Shown here: piece after piece, positions 54,044-62,345 of the stretch
Position numbering within the stretch: the stretch's first letter is position 1
Layout: each line of letters starts with the position of its first letter
Assembly (NCBI RefSeq): GCF_965118895.1
Contig: NZ_CBCPJJ010000009.1
Location: 434,001 to 498,000 of the forward strand
From: Rahnella inusitata_A
GTDB taxonomy: Bacteria > Pseudomonadota > Gammaproteobacteria > Enterobacterales > Enterobacteriaceae
Direction of reading: 5' to 3'
Length of the DNA stretch: 64,000 nt
Translations under genes and position numbers: made by a program
Notes under the pieces: generated by a model
Database searches by the model: none
Seen by the model: only the letters and a program-made list of their open reading frames with translations
What the model was told of the DNA's origin: nothing

Positions 54044-54969
54044 TGCTAACCGACGCGCTCGAACCTCACATCGTGAACAGCCTTAAACAGCAGCATGCGC
54101 ACCTGTTTGCCGCACAGCGCCGCTATCTGCGTTATCTGACGATACTGGCCATTGGCATCGCGCTGTATTACGTCTATTTCTTCAGTTATTTCGGCATTCC
54201 CTGGCACGATATGGTGCGCGGCACCCGCGAAGTCGGGCGCTATTTTTTGCGCATGTTCGTATGGCACAACGTGTCCGAATGGCCGTTTAAGTACTACTTC
54301 TCGCAAATTGCCATTACGCTGGCCATCGTATTTGCCGGAACCATCACCGCGTCTTTCCTGGCGCTGCCGCTGTCATTTCTGGCTGCGCGCAACGTGATGT
54401 CAACGCCGCTGCTGAAACCCGTTTCGCTGATTATCCGCCGACTTCTGGACGTTCTGCGCGGGCTGGATATGGCGATCTGGGGGCTGATTTTTGTTCGCGC
54501 CGTCGGCATGGGGCCACTGGCGGGCGTGCTGGCGATTGTGATGCAGGATTTAGGACTGCTCGGCAAACTGTTTGCCGAAGGACACGAAGCCGTTGAGCGC
54601 TCGCCGAGCCGCGGCCTGCGGGCGCTGGGTGCTTCACCGCTGCAAACCCATCGTTTCGGCATCTTCACGCAGTCCTTCCCGACGTTTCTCGCGCTTTCGC
54701 TGTATCAGATTGAGTCCAATACCCGCTCAGCGGCTGTGCTTGGTTTTGTCGGCGCGGGGGGGATCGGTCTGGTCTATGCCGAAAATATGCGGCTGTGGAA
54801 CTGGGATGTGGTGATGTTTATCACCTTGATTCTGGTCGTGATTGTGATGACCATGGATAAGATCTCCGCGATGCTGCGGGCAAAATACATTCATGGCGAA
54901 GAAATTGATTTGTTCGAGCCTGAAGAACGCAAATTGAAGACGCCGGTGGAGCTTTACCGGCCTGAGTAA
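54043..54969 (+). CDS. phnE: Phosphonate-type ABC transporter permease, second PhnE
   Basis: 308 residues, six membrane segments. EAA-type loop SRGLRALGASPLQTHRFGI and VGAGGIGLVYAENM are characteristic. It begins at the stop of the first permease (1-base overlap), so the pair probably forms a heterodimeric channel. Terminator at 54982 follows. Confidence 0.9.
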   Translation: MLTDALEPHIVNSLKQQHAHLFAAQRRYLRYLTILAIGIALYYVYFFSYFGIPWHDMVRGTREVGRYFLRMFVWHNVSEWPFKYYFSQIAITLAIVFAGTITASFLALPLSFLAARNVMSTPLLKPVSLIIRRLLDVLRGLDMAIWGLIFVRAVGMGPLAGVLAIVMQDLGLLGKLFAEGHEAVERSPSRGLRALGASPLQTHRFGIFTQSFPTFLALSLYQIESNTRSAAVLGFVGAGGIGLVYAENMRLWNWDVVMFITLILVVIVMTMDKISAMLRAKYIHGEEIDLFEPEERKLKTPVELYRPE

Positions 54970-54981
54970 AACATACAACGT

Positions 54982-55015
54982 AAAAAGGCGGCGTCCATCG
55001 GATGCCGCCTTTTTT
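54982..55015. terminator. Bidirectional terminator between phnE and roxA
   Basis: AAAAAGGCGGC and GCCGCCTTTTT flank an 11-base loop between the convergent genes. Confidence 0.9.
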
Positions 55016-55035
55016 GTTATCAACAGGTCTGATGA

Positions 55036-56157
55036 TTAATCGTCAAAAAACCAGTAACCCTGATTCACCAGTTCGGTGAGCACGGCGATAAATTCCGGGT
55101 CCTGCACCGCATTTCCCAGCTCTTTTTTGCCGATAAGGGTGTAACGGCACAGCGCATCTGCTGCGGCGACATTCTCAGTCTCCAGCGCTTCGCTGTTGAC
55201 GAAGAAACGACCGCCGACGTTCAGCACGCGCAGGCCGCTCAGACGCGTCAGGCTGTCGCCCTGCATCAGCGCATCGACGATTTCATGGGCTTCAAACGGT
55301 GGTTCGGCAGGGGCGATATCCAGCTCATGACGTGGCGTAGTGGCGAAACGCCCAAACCATTGTTTGAACTCTTCCGGCTGATTGATGAGCTCGTGCATCA
55401 TGTTGCGTACGCGCTCAAGCTCATACTCTTCCACTTTGCCAACGTGATCGCGAAGCGTCAGATCCGGGTCGCTGTAGTGGTCGCCGCCCAGATCGTTTTC
55501 CAATGCATAGTCTGCAAAGCTGCTGATGAAGTCGCGGGTATTGGGGCCACGGAAACCGACGGAATAGTTCATCGCTGTTTCATGGGTAAAACCGTCGTGC
55601 GGGAAGCCCGGCGGAATATACAGGATATCGCCCGGCTCAAGATCTTCGTCGATGATGGGTGTAAACGGCTCAACGTGCAGCAGTGCCGGATGCGGGCAAA
55701 ATTGTTTGAGTGGCAATTTATCGCCCACGCGCCAGCGACGGCTGCCCATTCCCTGAATGATAAACACATCGTACTGATCGATATGCGGGCCGACACCGCC
55801 GCCCGGCACGGAATAGGAGATCATGAGGTCATCAAGACGCCAGTCCGGCAGTACACGGAACGGGCGAACCAGTTCGGCAGAAGGTGCATGCCAGTGGTTA
55901 ACGGCCTGAGCTAGCAGCGACCAGCCGGTTTCACCGAGATTATCGAAATGCTCAAAAGGTCCGTTACTCGCCTGCCACAAACCGTTCGCGTGGCTGACCA
56001 GACGGCTGTCCACCTCAGGCTCCATCGCCAGGCCTGCTAACTCATCCGGAGTTATCGGATCAATAAAATTTGTGAACGCTTTTTTAATGATAACAGGTTG
56101 TTTCTGCCAGTATTTTTCTAAAAACGCAGGCCAGTCGAGATTGAGTTCATATGCCAT
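55036..56157 (-). CDS. roxA: 50S ribosomal protein L16 3-hydroxylase (JmjC oxygenase)
   Basis: 373 residues from ATG 56157, exactly the length of E. coli RoxA (YcfD). Fe(II)/2-oxoglutarate oxygenase that hydroxylates an arginine of ribosomal protein L16. The JmjC core has PHIDQYDVFIIQGMG with the His-x-Asp metal ligands, then EPGDILYIPPGFPHDG with the distal His. SVGFRGPNTRDFISSFADY and a C-terminal winged-helix domain follow. Start chosen to give MAYELNLDWP. Confidence 0.95.
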   Translation of the reverse strand: MAYELNLDWPAFLEKYWQKQPVIIKKAFTNFIDPITPDELAGLAMEPEVDSRLVSHANGLWQASNGPFEHFDNLGETGWSLLAQAVNHWHAPSAELVRPFRVLPDWRLDDLMISYSVPGGGVGPHIDQYDVFIIQGMGSRRWRVGDKLPLKQFCPHPALLHVEPFTPIIDEDLEPGDILYIPPGFPHDGFTHETAMNYSVGFRGPNTRDFISSFADYALENDLGGDHYSDPDLTLRDHVGKVEEYELERVRNMMHELINQPEEFKQWFGRFATTPRHELDIAPAEPPFEAHEIVDALMQGDSLTRLSGLRVLNVGGRFFVNSEALETENVAAADALCRYTLIGKKELGNAVQDPEFIAVLTELVNQGYWFFDD

Positions 56158-56264
56158 GTGATTCACCAGTGGGAAGACAAACGGCCTCGATTATAGAGAG
56201 GGACGCAGGCATGCCGCTTTGTTGTGAATCAAGGGATCACGAATGACAGGGAAGGGAGGAGAAA

Positions 56265-56288
56265 TTCCCTCTCCGGGCGGAGAGGGAA
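56265..56288. repeat. Perfect GC-rich stem-loop downstream of the aldehyde dehydrogenase
   Basis: TTCCCTCTCC-GGGC-GGAGAGGGAA, a 10-bp perfect stem 23 bases past the stop of the minus-strand gene at 56311. Similar in composition to the other palindromes in the window; may act as a transcription stop or mRNA 3' cap. Confidence 0.55.
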
Positions 56289-56310
56289 GGCATCAGGAAA
56301 GATTAAAACT

Positions 56311-57690
56311 TTAAGACTTCGCGGCCAGCACCACCAGTTTTTGGTTTACAAACTCTTTGATCCCCAAATCTGACAGTTCACGGCCGAAACCGGAGCGTTT
56401 CACACCACCGAACGGCAGCTCGGCGGCGGTGTCTGTCGGTGAATTGACGTACACCATGCCGGTTTCAATCTGGCTTGCCAGCTTACGGGCGCGGTTCATG
56501 TCTTTGGTAAATACTGAACCGCCGAGGCCGTAATGCGAGTCATTGGCCAGTTTGACCAGTTCCTCATCATTTTTCACCACATAAACCTGCGCGACAGGGC
56601 CGAAGAACTCTTCGAAATAGGCCGGATTATCGCGGGTGATGTGCGTCAGGATCGTCGGTTCAAAGAAGTTACCCGGATTGTCTGAGACTTTTTTGCCCCC
56701 GAAGTGCAATCTGGCGCCGTGTTTCACGGCATCGTCAACCTGCTTGCTCAGCGTTTTCACCGCATCGGCAGAAGATAACGGCCCCAGCGTGGTGGATTTA
56801 TCGAGCGGATCGCCCATCTTCAACGCCCTGAAGTGTTCGGTGAATTTTTTCAGGAATTCATCGGCCACTTTTTCATGAATGATGAAACGTTTGGCAGCAG
56901 TACACACCTGACCTGCGTTGGAGACTCGCGCCTGCGCTCCGGCTTTCGCTGCTTTATCGATATCTGCATCGTCGAGTACGGCAAACACGTCGTTCCCGCC
57001 GAGTTCCAGCGTGGATTTTTTCAGCTTACCCGCGGCGCGGGCGGCAACGATCGCACCGGCTTTTTCCGAACCGGTCAGCGCAACACCCTGGACGCGATCA
57101 TCATCAATGATGGAGGCCACCTGATCCTGCGAAATAAACAGGTTGGTATACGCGCCTTTTGGCGCACCGGCTTCGGCGACCAGTTTCTCGAAGGTCTCCG
57201 CGCAGTGCGGCACGATGCTGGCGTGTTTTACAATCACGCTGTTACCGGACGCCAGATTTGGCGCCAGTACGCGCATCAGCTGGTAGAACGGGAAGTTCCA
57301 CGGCTCAACGGCCATGATCACGCCAATCGGATGGTGTTCAACCCAGGCTTCACCAAGGTCTGACTTATACGGCACTGGTTTGAGGAATTCTTCCGCTTTT
57401 TCGGCGTAGAATTTCGCAATATCGGCGCAAATCTGCACTTCGCCACGGCTTTGCTCGATGAGTTTACCCATCTCGACGCTGACCACTTTGGCCAGTTCAT
57501 CGACGCGCGATGACATGATTTCTGAAAGCTTATGCAGCACTTTTACACGCTGCTGAATATCGCCTTGCGCCCAGTCTGATTTATACAGGGCATGCGCGGT
57601 CGCCAGCGCTTCCTCAACCTGCTTATCATTGTGAGTCTGGTATTCTTTGATGAGTTTGTTGTTGAACGGATTTATTGTTTGATATGGCAT
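56311..57690 (-). CDS. NAD(P)+-dependent aldehyde dehydrogenase, succinate-semialdehyde dehydrogenase type
   Basis: 459 residues from ATG 57690 (AAGGAGCAACAC upstream). ALDH superfamily: PWNFPFYQLMRVLAPNLASG, catalytic Glu in TLELGGND, and the nucleophile Cys in NAGQVCTAAKR. INPFNNKLIKEY at the N-terminus and PFGGVKRSGFGRELSDLGI at the end are typical of Sad/YneI-like succinate-semialdehyde dehydrogenases. The substrate is inferred from the subfamily. It stands alone on the minus strand. Confidence 0.88.
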   Translation of the reverse strand: MPYQTINPFNNKLIKEYQTHNDKQVEEALATAHALYKSDWAQGDIQQRVKVLHKLSEIMSSRVDELAKVVSVEMGKLIEQSRGEVQICADIAKFYAEKAEEFLKPVPYKSDLGEAWVEHHPIGVIMAVEPWNFPFYQLMRVLAPNLASGNSVIVKHASIVPHCAETFEKLVAEAGAPKGAYTNLFISQDQVASIIDDDRVQGVALTGSEKAGAIVAARAAGKLKKSTLELGGNDVFAVLDDADIDKAAKAGAQARVSNAGQVCTAAKRFIIHEKVADEFLKKFTEHFRALKMGDPLDKSTTLGPLSSADAVKTLSKQVDDAVKHGARLHFGGKKVSDNPGNFFEPTILTHITRDNPAYFEEFFGPVAQVYVVKNDEELVKLANDSHYGLGGSVFTKDMNRARKLASQIETGMVYVNSPTDTAAELPFGGVKRSGFGRELSDLGIKEFVNQKLVVLAAKS

Positions 57691-58050
57691 GTGTTGCTCC
57701 TTGTTTTGTGGCGCGCCGCGTTCAAAATTCAGCCGCGCGTTGGAATTGAGGTGCGTACGCCTTACTGCGTTTTGTTTCCGCTGTCTCATTCGAACAATAA
57801 GCATAGTCGATAAAATGTGAAGTCTGTCGCACAGACACCTTCCGCAACACAGTCTTTTGCTGCAATTTTATCATTTGCTTACAGGCCACAGAACGCGCGG
57901 GCTGTGGCCTGTCTCTGAGATTAATCGTCTTTACGTAACTTTTCGTCCGCAGACAGTTTTCTTTCCAATGGTTTTGTTTCAGCAAGCGATTGATAAATTT
58001 AGCGGTCACTTTTATGCTGGCTTTCCTTCTTTTCCGACACTGAGAAACTC

Positions 58051-58380
58051 ATGAAGCTTGATGCGATTCCGTTTTGCACCACGGACTGGAGTGAGGTCAC
58101 GCCGACTCAACATCCGGGTGATGTGGGAATGGCGCTGTGGCGCACCCAAAAGTTCGGCGATATCCGCGTGCGCATTGTGGAGTATTCCGCCGGTTACGAA
58201 GCGGATCACTGGTGCAGCAAAGGCCACGTGCTGTTTTGTATGGAAGGGGAATTGCACACGCGTCTGGAGGACGGGCGTACCTTTACGCTTTCGCCGGGCA
58301 TGAGTTATCAGGTAGCGGACAACGCCGAAGCGCATCGTTCATCGACGCCGGTGGGCGCGAAATTATTTGTCGTCGACTAG
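58051..58380 (+). CDS. DHCW-motif cupin-fold protein
   Basis: 109 residues, single cupin barrel. ADHWCSKGHVLFCMEGEL is the variant DHCW-type motif of this small family (here DHWC), and SPGMSYQVADNAEAHRS is the second cupin motif. Possibly a metal-binding small-molecule enzyme or binding protein; no reaction is known. It precedes ddlA by 60 bases on the same strand. Confidence 0.75.
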   Translation: MKLDAIPFCTTDWSEVTPTQHPGDVGMALWRTQKFGDIRVRIVEYSAGYEADHWCSKGHVLFCMEGELHTRLEDGRTFTLSPGMSYQVADNAEAHRSSTPVGAKLFVVD

Positions 58381-58440
58381 ATCTCTTGTTAACAGAAACA
58401 TTTCGCCGTCAGCTGTGAGGCTGGCGGCAAGGAGCAGCAG

Positions 58441-59538
58441 GTGAGTAAATTACGGGTAGGCATCATTTTTGGCGGTAAATCAGCAGAGCATGAAGTGTCG
58501 TTGCAGTCGGCGAAAAATATCGTCGATGCCATTGATAAACAAAAGTTTGATGTCACGCTGTTAGGGATCGATAAGAAGGGCGAATGGCACATTAATGATG
58601 CCAGCAACTACCTGATCAATGCTGAGAATCCGTCGCTGATTGCCCTGAACCGCTCAAATAATCAGGTCGCACTGATCCCGGGCCAGACCGAAAATCAGCT
58701 GATCGAAACCCACAGCGCCAGCGCGTTGTCCCAGGTGGATGTCATTTTCCCGATTGTTCACGGCACGCTCGGTGAAGATGGTTCATTGCAAGGCTTGCTG
58801 CGTATGGCGAACATCGCGTTTGTCGGCTCCGGCGTGCTCGGCTCGGCGGTCAGCATGGATAAAGATGTCACCAAGCGTTTACTGCGCGACGCGGGTTTGT
58901 CCGTTGCGCCATTCGTCTGCCTGACGCGCAATAACCGTCAGAAAAACACCTTTACAGAAGTCTCACAAAAACTTGGCACGCCGCTGTTTATCAAACCTGC
59001 CAATCAGGGATCTTCGGTTGGCGTGAGCAAAGTAAGCGACGAAGCGGCTTACCAGCGTGCGCTGGATGACGCGTTCAGTTTTGATCACAAAGTTCTGGTG
59101 GAATCGGCGATCAAAGGCCGTGAAATTGAGTGTGCGGTACTGGGCAATGACAATCCGCAGGCCAGCGTGTGTGGTGAAGTGATCCTGCACGATGAGTTTT
59201 ATTCTTACGACACCAAGTACATCAACGAATCCGGCGCGTCGATTGCGGTGCCTGCGGATTTGCCACAGGAAACGCATGACCGTATCCGTGCTATTGCCTT
59301 GCAGGCATTCCAGGTTCTGGAATGTCGCGGTATGGCGCGCGTCGATGTTTTCCTGACCGGGCAGGGTGAAGTGGTAATCAACGAGATCAACACCTTACCG
59401 GGCTTCACTAATATCAGCATGTACCCGAAACTGTGGGCTGCCAGCGGCCTGAGTTACAGCTCGCTCATCACCCGCCTGATTGAACTGGCGCTGGAGCAGT
59501 ATCAGCAGGATAACCAGCTGAAAAGCTCGGCGAACTGA
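58441..59538 (+). CDS. ddlA: D-alanine--D-alanine ligase A
   Basis: 365 residues from GTG 58441 (AAGGAGCAGCAG upstream). Makes the D-Ala-D-Ala dipeptide for peptidoglycan precursors. N-terminus VGIIFGGKSAEHEVSLQSA, ATP-grasp region PLFIKPANQGSSVGVSK, and EINTLPGFTNISMYPKL carry the metal and substrate ligands. Length fits DdlA (364) rather than the shorter DdlB (306). Confidence 0.96.
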   Translation: MSKLRVGIIFGGKSAEHEVSLQSAKNIVDAIDKQKFDVTLLGIDKKGEWHINDASNYLINAENPSLIALNRSNNQVALIPGQTENQLIETHSASALSQVDVIFPIVHGTLGEDGSLQGLLRMANIAFVGSGVLGSAVSMDKDVTKRLLRDAGLSVAPFVCLTRNNRQKNTFTEVSQKLGTPLFIKPANQGSSVGVSKVSDEAAYQRALDDAFSFDHKVLVESAIKGREIECAVLGNDNPQASVCGEVILHDEFYSYDTKYINESGASIAVPADLPQETHDRIRAIALQAFQVLECRGMARVDVFLTGQGEVVINEINTLPGFTNISMYPKLWAASGLSYSSLITRLIELALEQYQQDNQLKSSAN

Positions 59539-59555
59539 TTGAGTTCAGATGAATG

Positions 59556-59582
59556 AAAGGCAGGGAGAGATCCCTGCCTTTT
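59556..59582. terminator. Bidirectional terminator of ddlA and the antitoxin gene
   Basis: AAAGGCAGGGA-GAGA-TCCCTGCCTTT, a perfect 11-bp stem between converging genes. Confidence 0.9.
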
Positions 59583-59597
59583 GCTTTTACAGGCTCA

Positions 59598-59936
59598 TTA
59601 TTCAATGACCAGCCTGACCTGTTTACCGGTCAGACCGACCATCAGAATCAGGGCATCGAGAGTGAATTTGTCGTTTTTTTTATTCACCACATCGGATACA
59701 CGTGGTCGCGAAACCTGAAGCACTTTAGCTGCATCGCTTTGGCGCAAATTTTGCTGCGCTATCCAGTTAGCGACCTCCGTCATCAGCTGCTCCTTAAGGG
59801 CAATGGTCTGAGCAATCTTTATTTGCGATTGAGCATGTAAAACCTGAGCCTCGTCATCGGCAAACCCTAATTCAGCAAAGACATTTCCCCCTGCCGGGGT
59901 AATGTGGTGTGACGCAACATCAATGTAATCTTTCAT
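59598..59936 (-). CDS. XRE-family HTH antitoxin, HigA-like
   Basis: 112 residues. The helix-turn-helix NLRQSDAAKVLQVSRPRVSD lies near residues 63-82 and a C-terminal KFTLDALILMVGL stretch is typical of antitoxins paired with Gp49/HigB-like toxins. The gene overlaps the 3' end of the toxin gene by 17 bases, toxin first, as in higBA. It should neutralise the toxin and repress the pair through the palindrome at 60288. Confidence 0.83.
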   Translation of the reverse strand: MKDYIDVASHHITPAGGNVFAELGFADDEAQVLHAQSQIKIAQTIALKEQLMTEVANWIAQQNLRQSDAAKVLQVSRPRVSDVVNKKNDKFTLDALILMVGLTGKQVRLVIE

Positions 59937-60273
59937 TTTCTCTCCTTTGACGTTCCCTGACTATTTCAGCGTAACGGGCTTTTATAATGGCAACATCCTT
60001 CGGACTGGTTTGTTGATTCTTTTTCTGAAAGCAGTGAAGGATGTAGATAGCCTCTTCAAATTTGGCGACGTACACCACCCGAAATGTTCCTGCTACAGCG
60101 TCGAGTTTGATTTCGACAACCCCTGCTCCCCAATGATTTATAGATTTCCATTCAGTGGGAGCAAGCCCATGCTGAATTTGCTCAAGTTCGTATCCGGCTC
60201 TTTTTTTTGCATCTACAGGAAAATCACGTAAATCTTTTAAAGAGCTGCCGCGCCAGTCGATATCTTTAACCAC
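59920..60273 (-). CDS. RelE/HigB-type toxin (phage Gp49-like)
   Basis: 117 residues from GTG 60273 (GGAAG upstream). The fold is indicated by DIDWRGSSLKDLRDFPVDAK, AGYELEQIQHG, the strand pair GVVEIKLDAVAGTFRVVYVA, and ILHCFQKKNQQTSPKDVAIIKARYAE, the signature of Gp49/HigB-like ribosome-dependent mRNA interferases. Basic C-terminus. First gene of a two-gene toxin-antitoxin operon. Confidence 0.85.
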   Translation of the reverse strand: MVKDIDWRGSSLKDLRDFPVDAKKRAGYELEQIQHGLAPTEWKSINHWGAGVVEIKLDAVAGTFRVVYVAKFEEAIYILHCFQKKNQQTSPKDVAIIKARYAEIVRERQRRENERLH

Positions 60274-60287
60274 AGTGACTTCCTTGT

Positions 60288-60337
60288 GTATAAAATTTTA
60301 TACCTTTATAAGCTTCACGCCAATGCCTTTATAAGCC
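60288..60337 (-). promoter_or_regulatory. Operator/promoter region of the toxin-antitoxin operon
   Basis: A perfect 16-base palindrome GTATAAAATTTTATAC (60288-60303) lies 15 bases before the toxin start. A direct repeat CCTTTATAAGC occurs at 60303-60313 and again about 23 bases further on. Likely autoregulatory binding sites of the antitoxin. Confidence 0.6.
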
Positions 60338-60417
60338 AGAGAGAAAAAGAACTGTGAAATCAAAAAGATTATTGCGAGATATGCTGAAGAAAAGTTGAAG
60401 AGTAATATGACAGACAC

Positions 60418-60445
60418 GAAAAAGGCGGCAAATGCCGCCTCTTCT
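60418..60445 (-). terminator. Terminator of the first BhsA-like gene
   Basis: On the minus strand, AGGCGGCA-TT-TGCCGCCT is followed by TTTTC, 29 bases past the stop at 60474. Confidence 0.85.
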
Positions 60446-60473
60446 GCTTACTGCTTTAAACGACCAACCGGAC

Positions 60474-60731
60474 TTATTTGTACAATTCAGCAGTACCGTA
60501 CAAATGGTTGTCACCGGAAGCGCCGATAATGCGGTAAGAACTTGCACCGGCTTCGCTGGCTTTAGCATTCAGTTTGTTTTGCAGGCTGGTCAGGCTGTTA
60601 CCGGAGGTCGCGCTGACGACACCGATAGCTTGCTGGCCTGCTGGTGCAGATTGAACTTCAGTGGCTGCCAGAGTCGAAAATGAAGCGGTGGCCAGTGCGA
60701 GAGCGGCGAGAGTCATAGTGATATTTTTCAT
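60474..60731 (-). CDS. BhsA/McbA-family (DUF1471) small secreted protein, copy 1
   Basis: 85 residues from ATG 60731, the same length as E. coli BhsA. Signal peptide with cleavage near TLAATE, then the DUF1471 domain (AIGVVSATSGNSLTSLQNKL, ASEAGASSYRIIGASG, HLYGTAELYK). BhsA and McbA are periplasmic or outer-membrane-associated proteins affecting stress, copper and biofilm responses. Identical at the protein level to copy 2 except residue 11 (Leu here). The promoter appears diverged (TTGATC-17-GCACAT). Confidence 0.88.
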   Translation of the reverse strand: MKNITMTLAALALATASFSTLAATEVQSAPAGQQAIGVVSATSGNSLTSLQNKLNAKASEAGASSYRIIGASGDNHLYGTAELYK

Positions 60732-60882
60732 GATAGTTTCCTCAAGTCGTGTTTTGAAGCTTCGCCAGGCGTTGTCATCAACGTTCATTTAATGTGCAAA
60801 GCTGTCTTCTGTCCGATCAACATTTAATTTATTAATTGATAAGTTAAATGCTGTATACCCTTGTTACGAACATCCTGCGTGC

Positions 60883-61140
60883 TTATTTATACAGCTCAGC
60901 CGTACCGTACAGATGGTTGTCACCTGAAGCACCGATGATGCGATATGAACTTGCACCGGCTTCACTGGCTTTCGCGTTCAGTTTGTTCTGCAGGCTGGTC
61001 AGGCTGTTACCGGAAGTCGCGCTGACCACACCGATGGCTTGCTGACCGGCTGGTGCAGACTGAACTTCGGTCGCGGCCAGTGTCGAGAATGATGCGGTAG
61101 CAAGGGCGATTGCAGCTAATGTCATAGTGATATTTTTCAT
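60883..61140 (-). CDS. BhsA/McbA-family (DUF1471) small secreted protein, copy 2
   Basis: 85 residues with signal peptide and DUF1471 domain. The protein differs from copy 1 only at residue 11 (Ile here), although the DNA differs at about 35 of 258 positions by my count, nearly all synonymous. It has its own promoter: -35 TTGCAC (61246-61241) and -10 TAAGAT (61223-61218), 17 bases apart, followed by the dyad at 61200-61213. Likely a ComR-type target. Confidence 0.9.
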   Translation of the reverse strand: MKNITMTLAAIALATASFSTLAATEVQSAPAGQQAIGVVSATSGNSLTSLQNKLNAKASEAGASSYRIIGASGDNHLYGTAELYK

Positions 61141-61199
61141 AATGTCTTCCTTTTTAATTCTGTTTATCAGCAGATGATTTTTAGGTCCGACGTTAATTG

Positions 61200-61275
61200 T
61201 TAACGTTCGATAATTAAATCTTAGACCTGGATCACATTCTGTGCAACTAATTTATTTACTAATCGTTAACTAATT
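61200..61275 (-). promoter_or_regulatory. Promoter of BhsA-like copy 2 with candidate ComR operator
   Basis: On the minus strand: TTGCAC-17-TAAGAT. TTAACG-TT-CGATAA (61200-61213) lies just downstream of the -10, and the upstream block ACTAATCGTTAACTAATT (61258-61275) precedes the -35. The same layout recurs at 61647-61722 and 62346-62421. Confidence 0.65.
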
Positions 61276-61308
61276 GTGCGGAACCTTTCGCTAACGCGTT
61301 CTTCATTC

Positions 61309-61566
61309 TTATTTGTACAGCTCAGCAGTACCGTAAAGATGGTTTTCACCCGAGGCACCGATGATGCGGTATGAGCTTGCACCCGCTTCTGTTGCTTTAG
61401 CATTCAGTTTTGACTGCAAAGTGCTCAGGCTGCCGTTTGAAGAAGCACTGATGGTGCCTACAACTTGCTGACCTGCTGGCGCAGACTGAACTTCAGTCGC
61501 GGCCAGAGTGGAGAACGAAGCGGTGGCGAGTGTCAGTGCTGCTAGGGTCATTGCGATGGTTTTCAT
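61309..61566 (-). CDS. BhsA/McbA-family (DUF1471) small secreted protein, copy 3
   Basis: 85 residues, signal peptide cleaved near TLAATE, then a DUF1471 domain. It is clearly paralogous to copies 1 and 2 but differs at several positions (QQVVGTISASSNGSLSTLQS, GENHLYG). Own promoter: -35 TTGCAC (61693-61688), 17 bases, -10 TAACAT (61670-61665), with the dyad at 61647-61660. Third of three tandem genes, all on the minus strand with separate promoters. Confidence 0.9.
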   Translation of the reverse strand: MKTIAMTLAALTLATASFSTLAATEVQSAPAGQQVVGTISASSNGSLSTLQSKLNAKATEAGASSYRIIGASGENHLYGTAELYK

Positions 61567-62013
61567 GATGTCTTTTCCTGTTCGTTCATTTTGTTCGGGG
61601 CGTCTGATCCAGAAGCCTCAGTTTTCAGGTGAACGCTATTTATTAGTTAACGTTCGATAAGTAAATGTTAGAGGTTGGTGACGGTTTGTGCAAGATGTTT
61701 TTTTAATGAGCGTTAACTTATTGTGCTGTGACGGGAGTCACATGAAATGAGGCATTTGTTTTGGTTCTGTTGATTTTATGTTTCTAAAATGATTCGCCCA
61801 TGACGAATGAAACATCGCTTATCCAATTTTGTGCTGAATGAATCTTTAATGATCGCTAAGTTAATGATTGGTTCTGACTGGCGCAGATGTTAAAACTGAG
61901 GCGTCTTTTTAAAGGATAAAGAGAAGAGGGTGCGTATTAAAAAGATAAGGCGACCAGAGCCGCCTTATCGTGATCCCTGCGCTGACATTCTTTAATCAGG
62001 CAGCCGGTCTTCC
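61567..62013. other. Intergenic region with copy-3 promoter, a vestigial promoter block and a terminator
   Basis: 447 bases with no gene. 61647-61722 holds the promoter and operator of copy 3. At 61831-61866 there is GTGCTG, then TTTAATGATCGCTAAGTTA 14 bases on, the spacing seen at the active promoters; a -10 and a gene are lacking. A minus-strand terminator (CGATAAGGCG / CGCCTTATC, then TTTTT, 61938-61970) belongs to the gene at 62014. Confidence 0.6.
61647..61722 (-). promoter_or_regulatory. Promoter of BhsA-like copy 3 with candidate ComR operator
   Basis: TTGCAC-17-TAACAT on the minus strand. Dyad TTAACG-TT-CGATAA at 61647-61660; upstream block TTTAATGAGCGTTAACTTAT at 61702-61721. Confidence 0.65.
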
Positions 62014-62271
62014 TTAGTAGTAGATGGAAGCGGGCTGATGACCAGAAGTAGAAGGCGCAGGTGGCTGAGTCGGAGAAGTCGGGATGCGGCCTTGTGAGAC
62101 TTTTTTACTCACATAGCTACCGGGTTTACAGAAATTACTGTCCCCGGTCACATTGACCATCGCCACTTCCTGACTCAGTAAAGGCATCATGATAACCTGC
62201 TGTGCGGCAACATTGGCAACCGGGACTGCGGTTAACGCCAGAACTGCAAGAAGGATTTTAAGATTACTCAT
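62014..62271 (-). CDS. Small secreted protein of unknown family in the BhsA-like cluster
   Basis: 85 residues with a signal peptide (MSNLKILLAVLALTAVPVANVAAQ). The mature part has no recognised domain: VIMMPLLSQEVAMVNVTG, one Cys (SNFCKPGSYVSKK) and a Pro/Ser-rich C-terminus ending ASIYY. It shares promoter architecture with the BhsA-like genes (TTGCGC-17-TATCAT, dyad 62346-62359) and is divergent from the ComR-like gene, so it is probably in the same regulon. Function unknown. Confidence 0.75.
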   Translation of the reverse strand: MSNLKILLAVLALTAVPVANVAAQQVIMMPLLSQEVAMVNVTGDSNFCKPGSYVSKKVSQGRIPTSPTQPPAPSTSGHQPASIYY

Positions 62272-62345
62272 GATGTTACGTCCTGGGTTGGTACCGTGTA
62301 AAAACGCTTATAGCTTGTGCAGCTTTGCGGGTTTGAGTGATTTTC

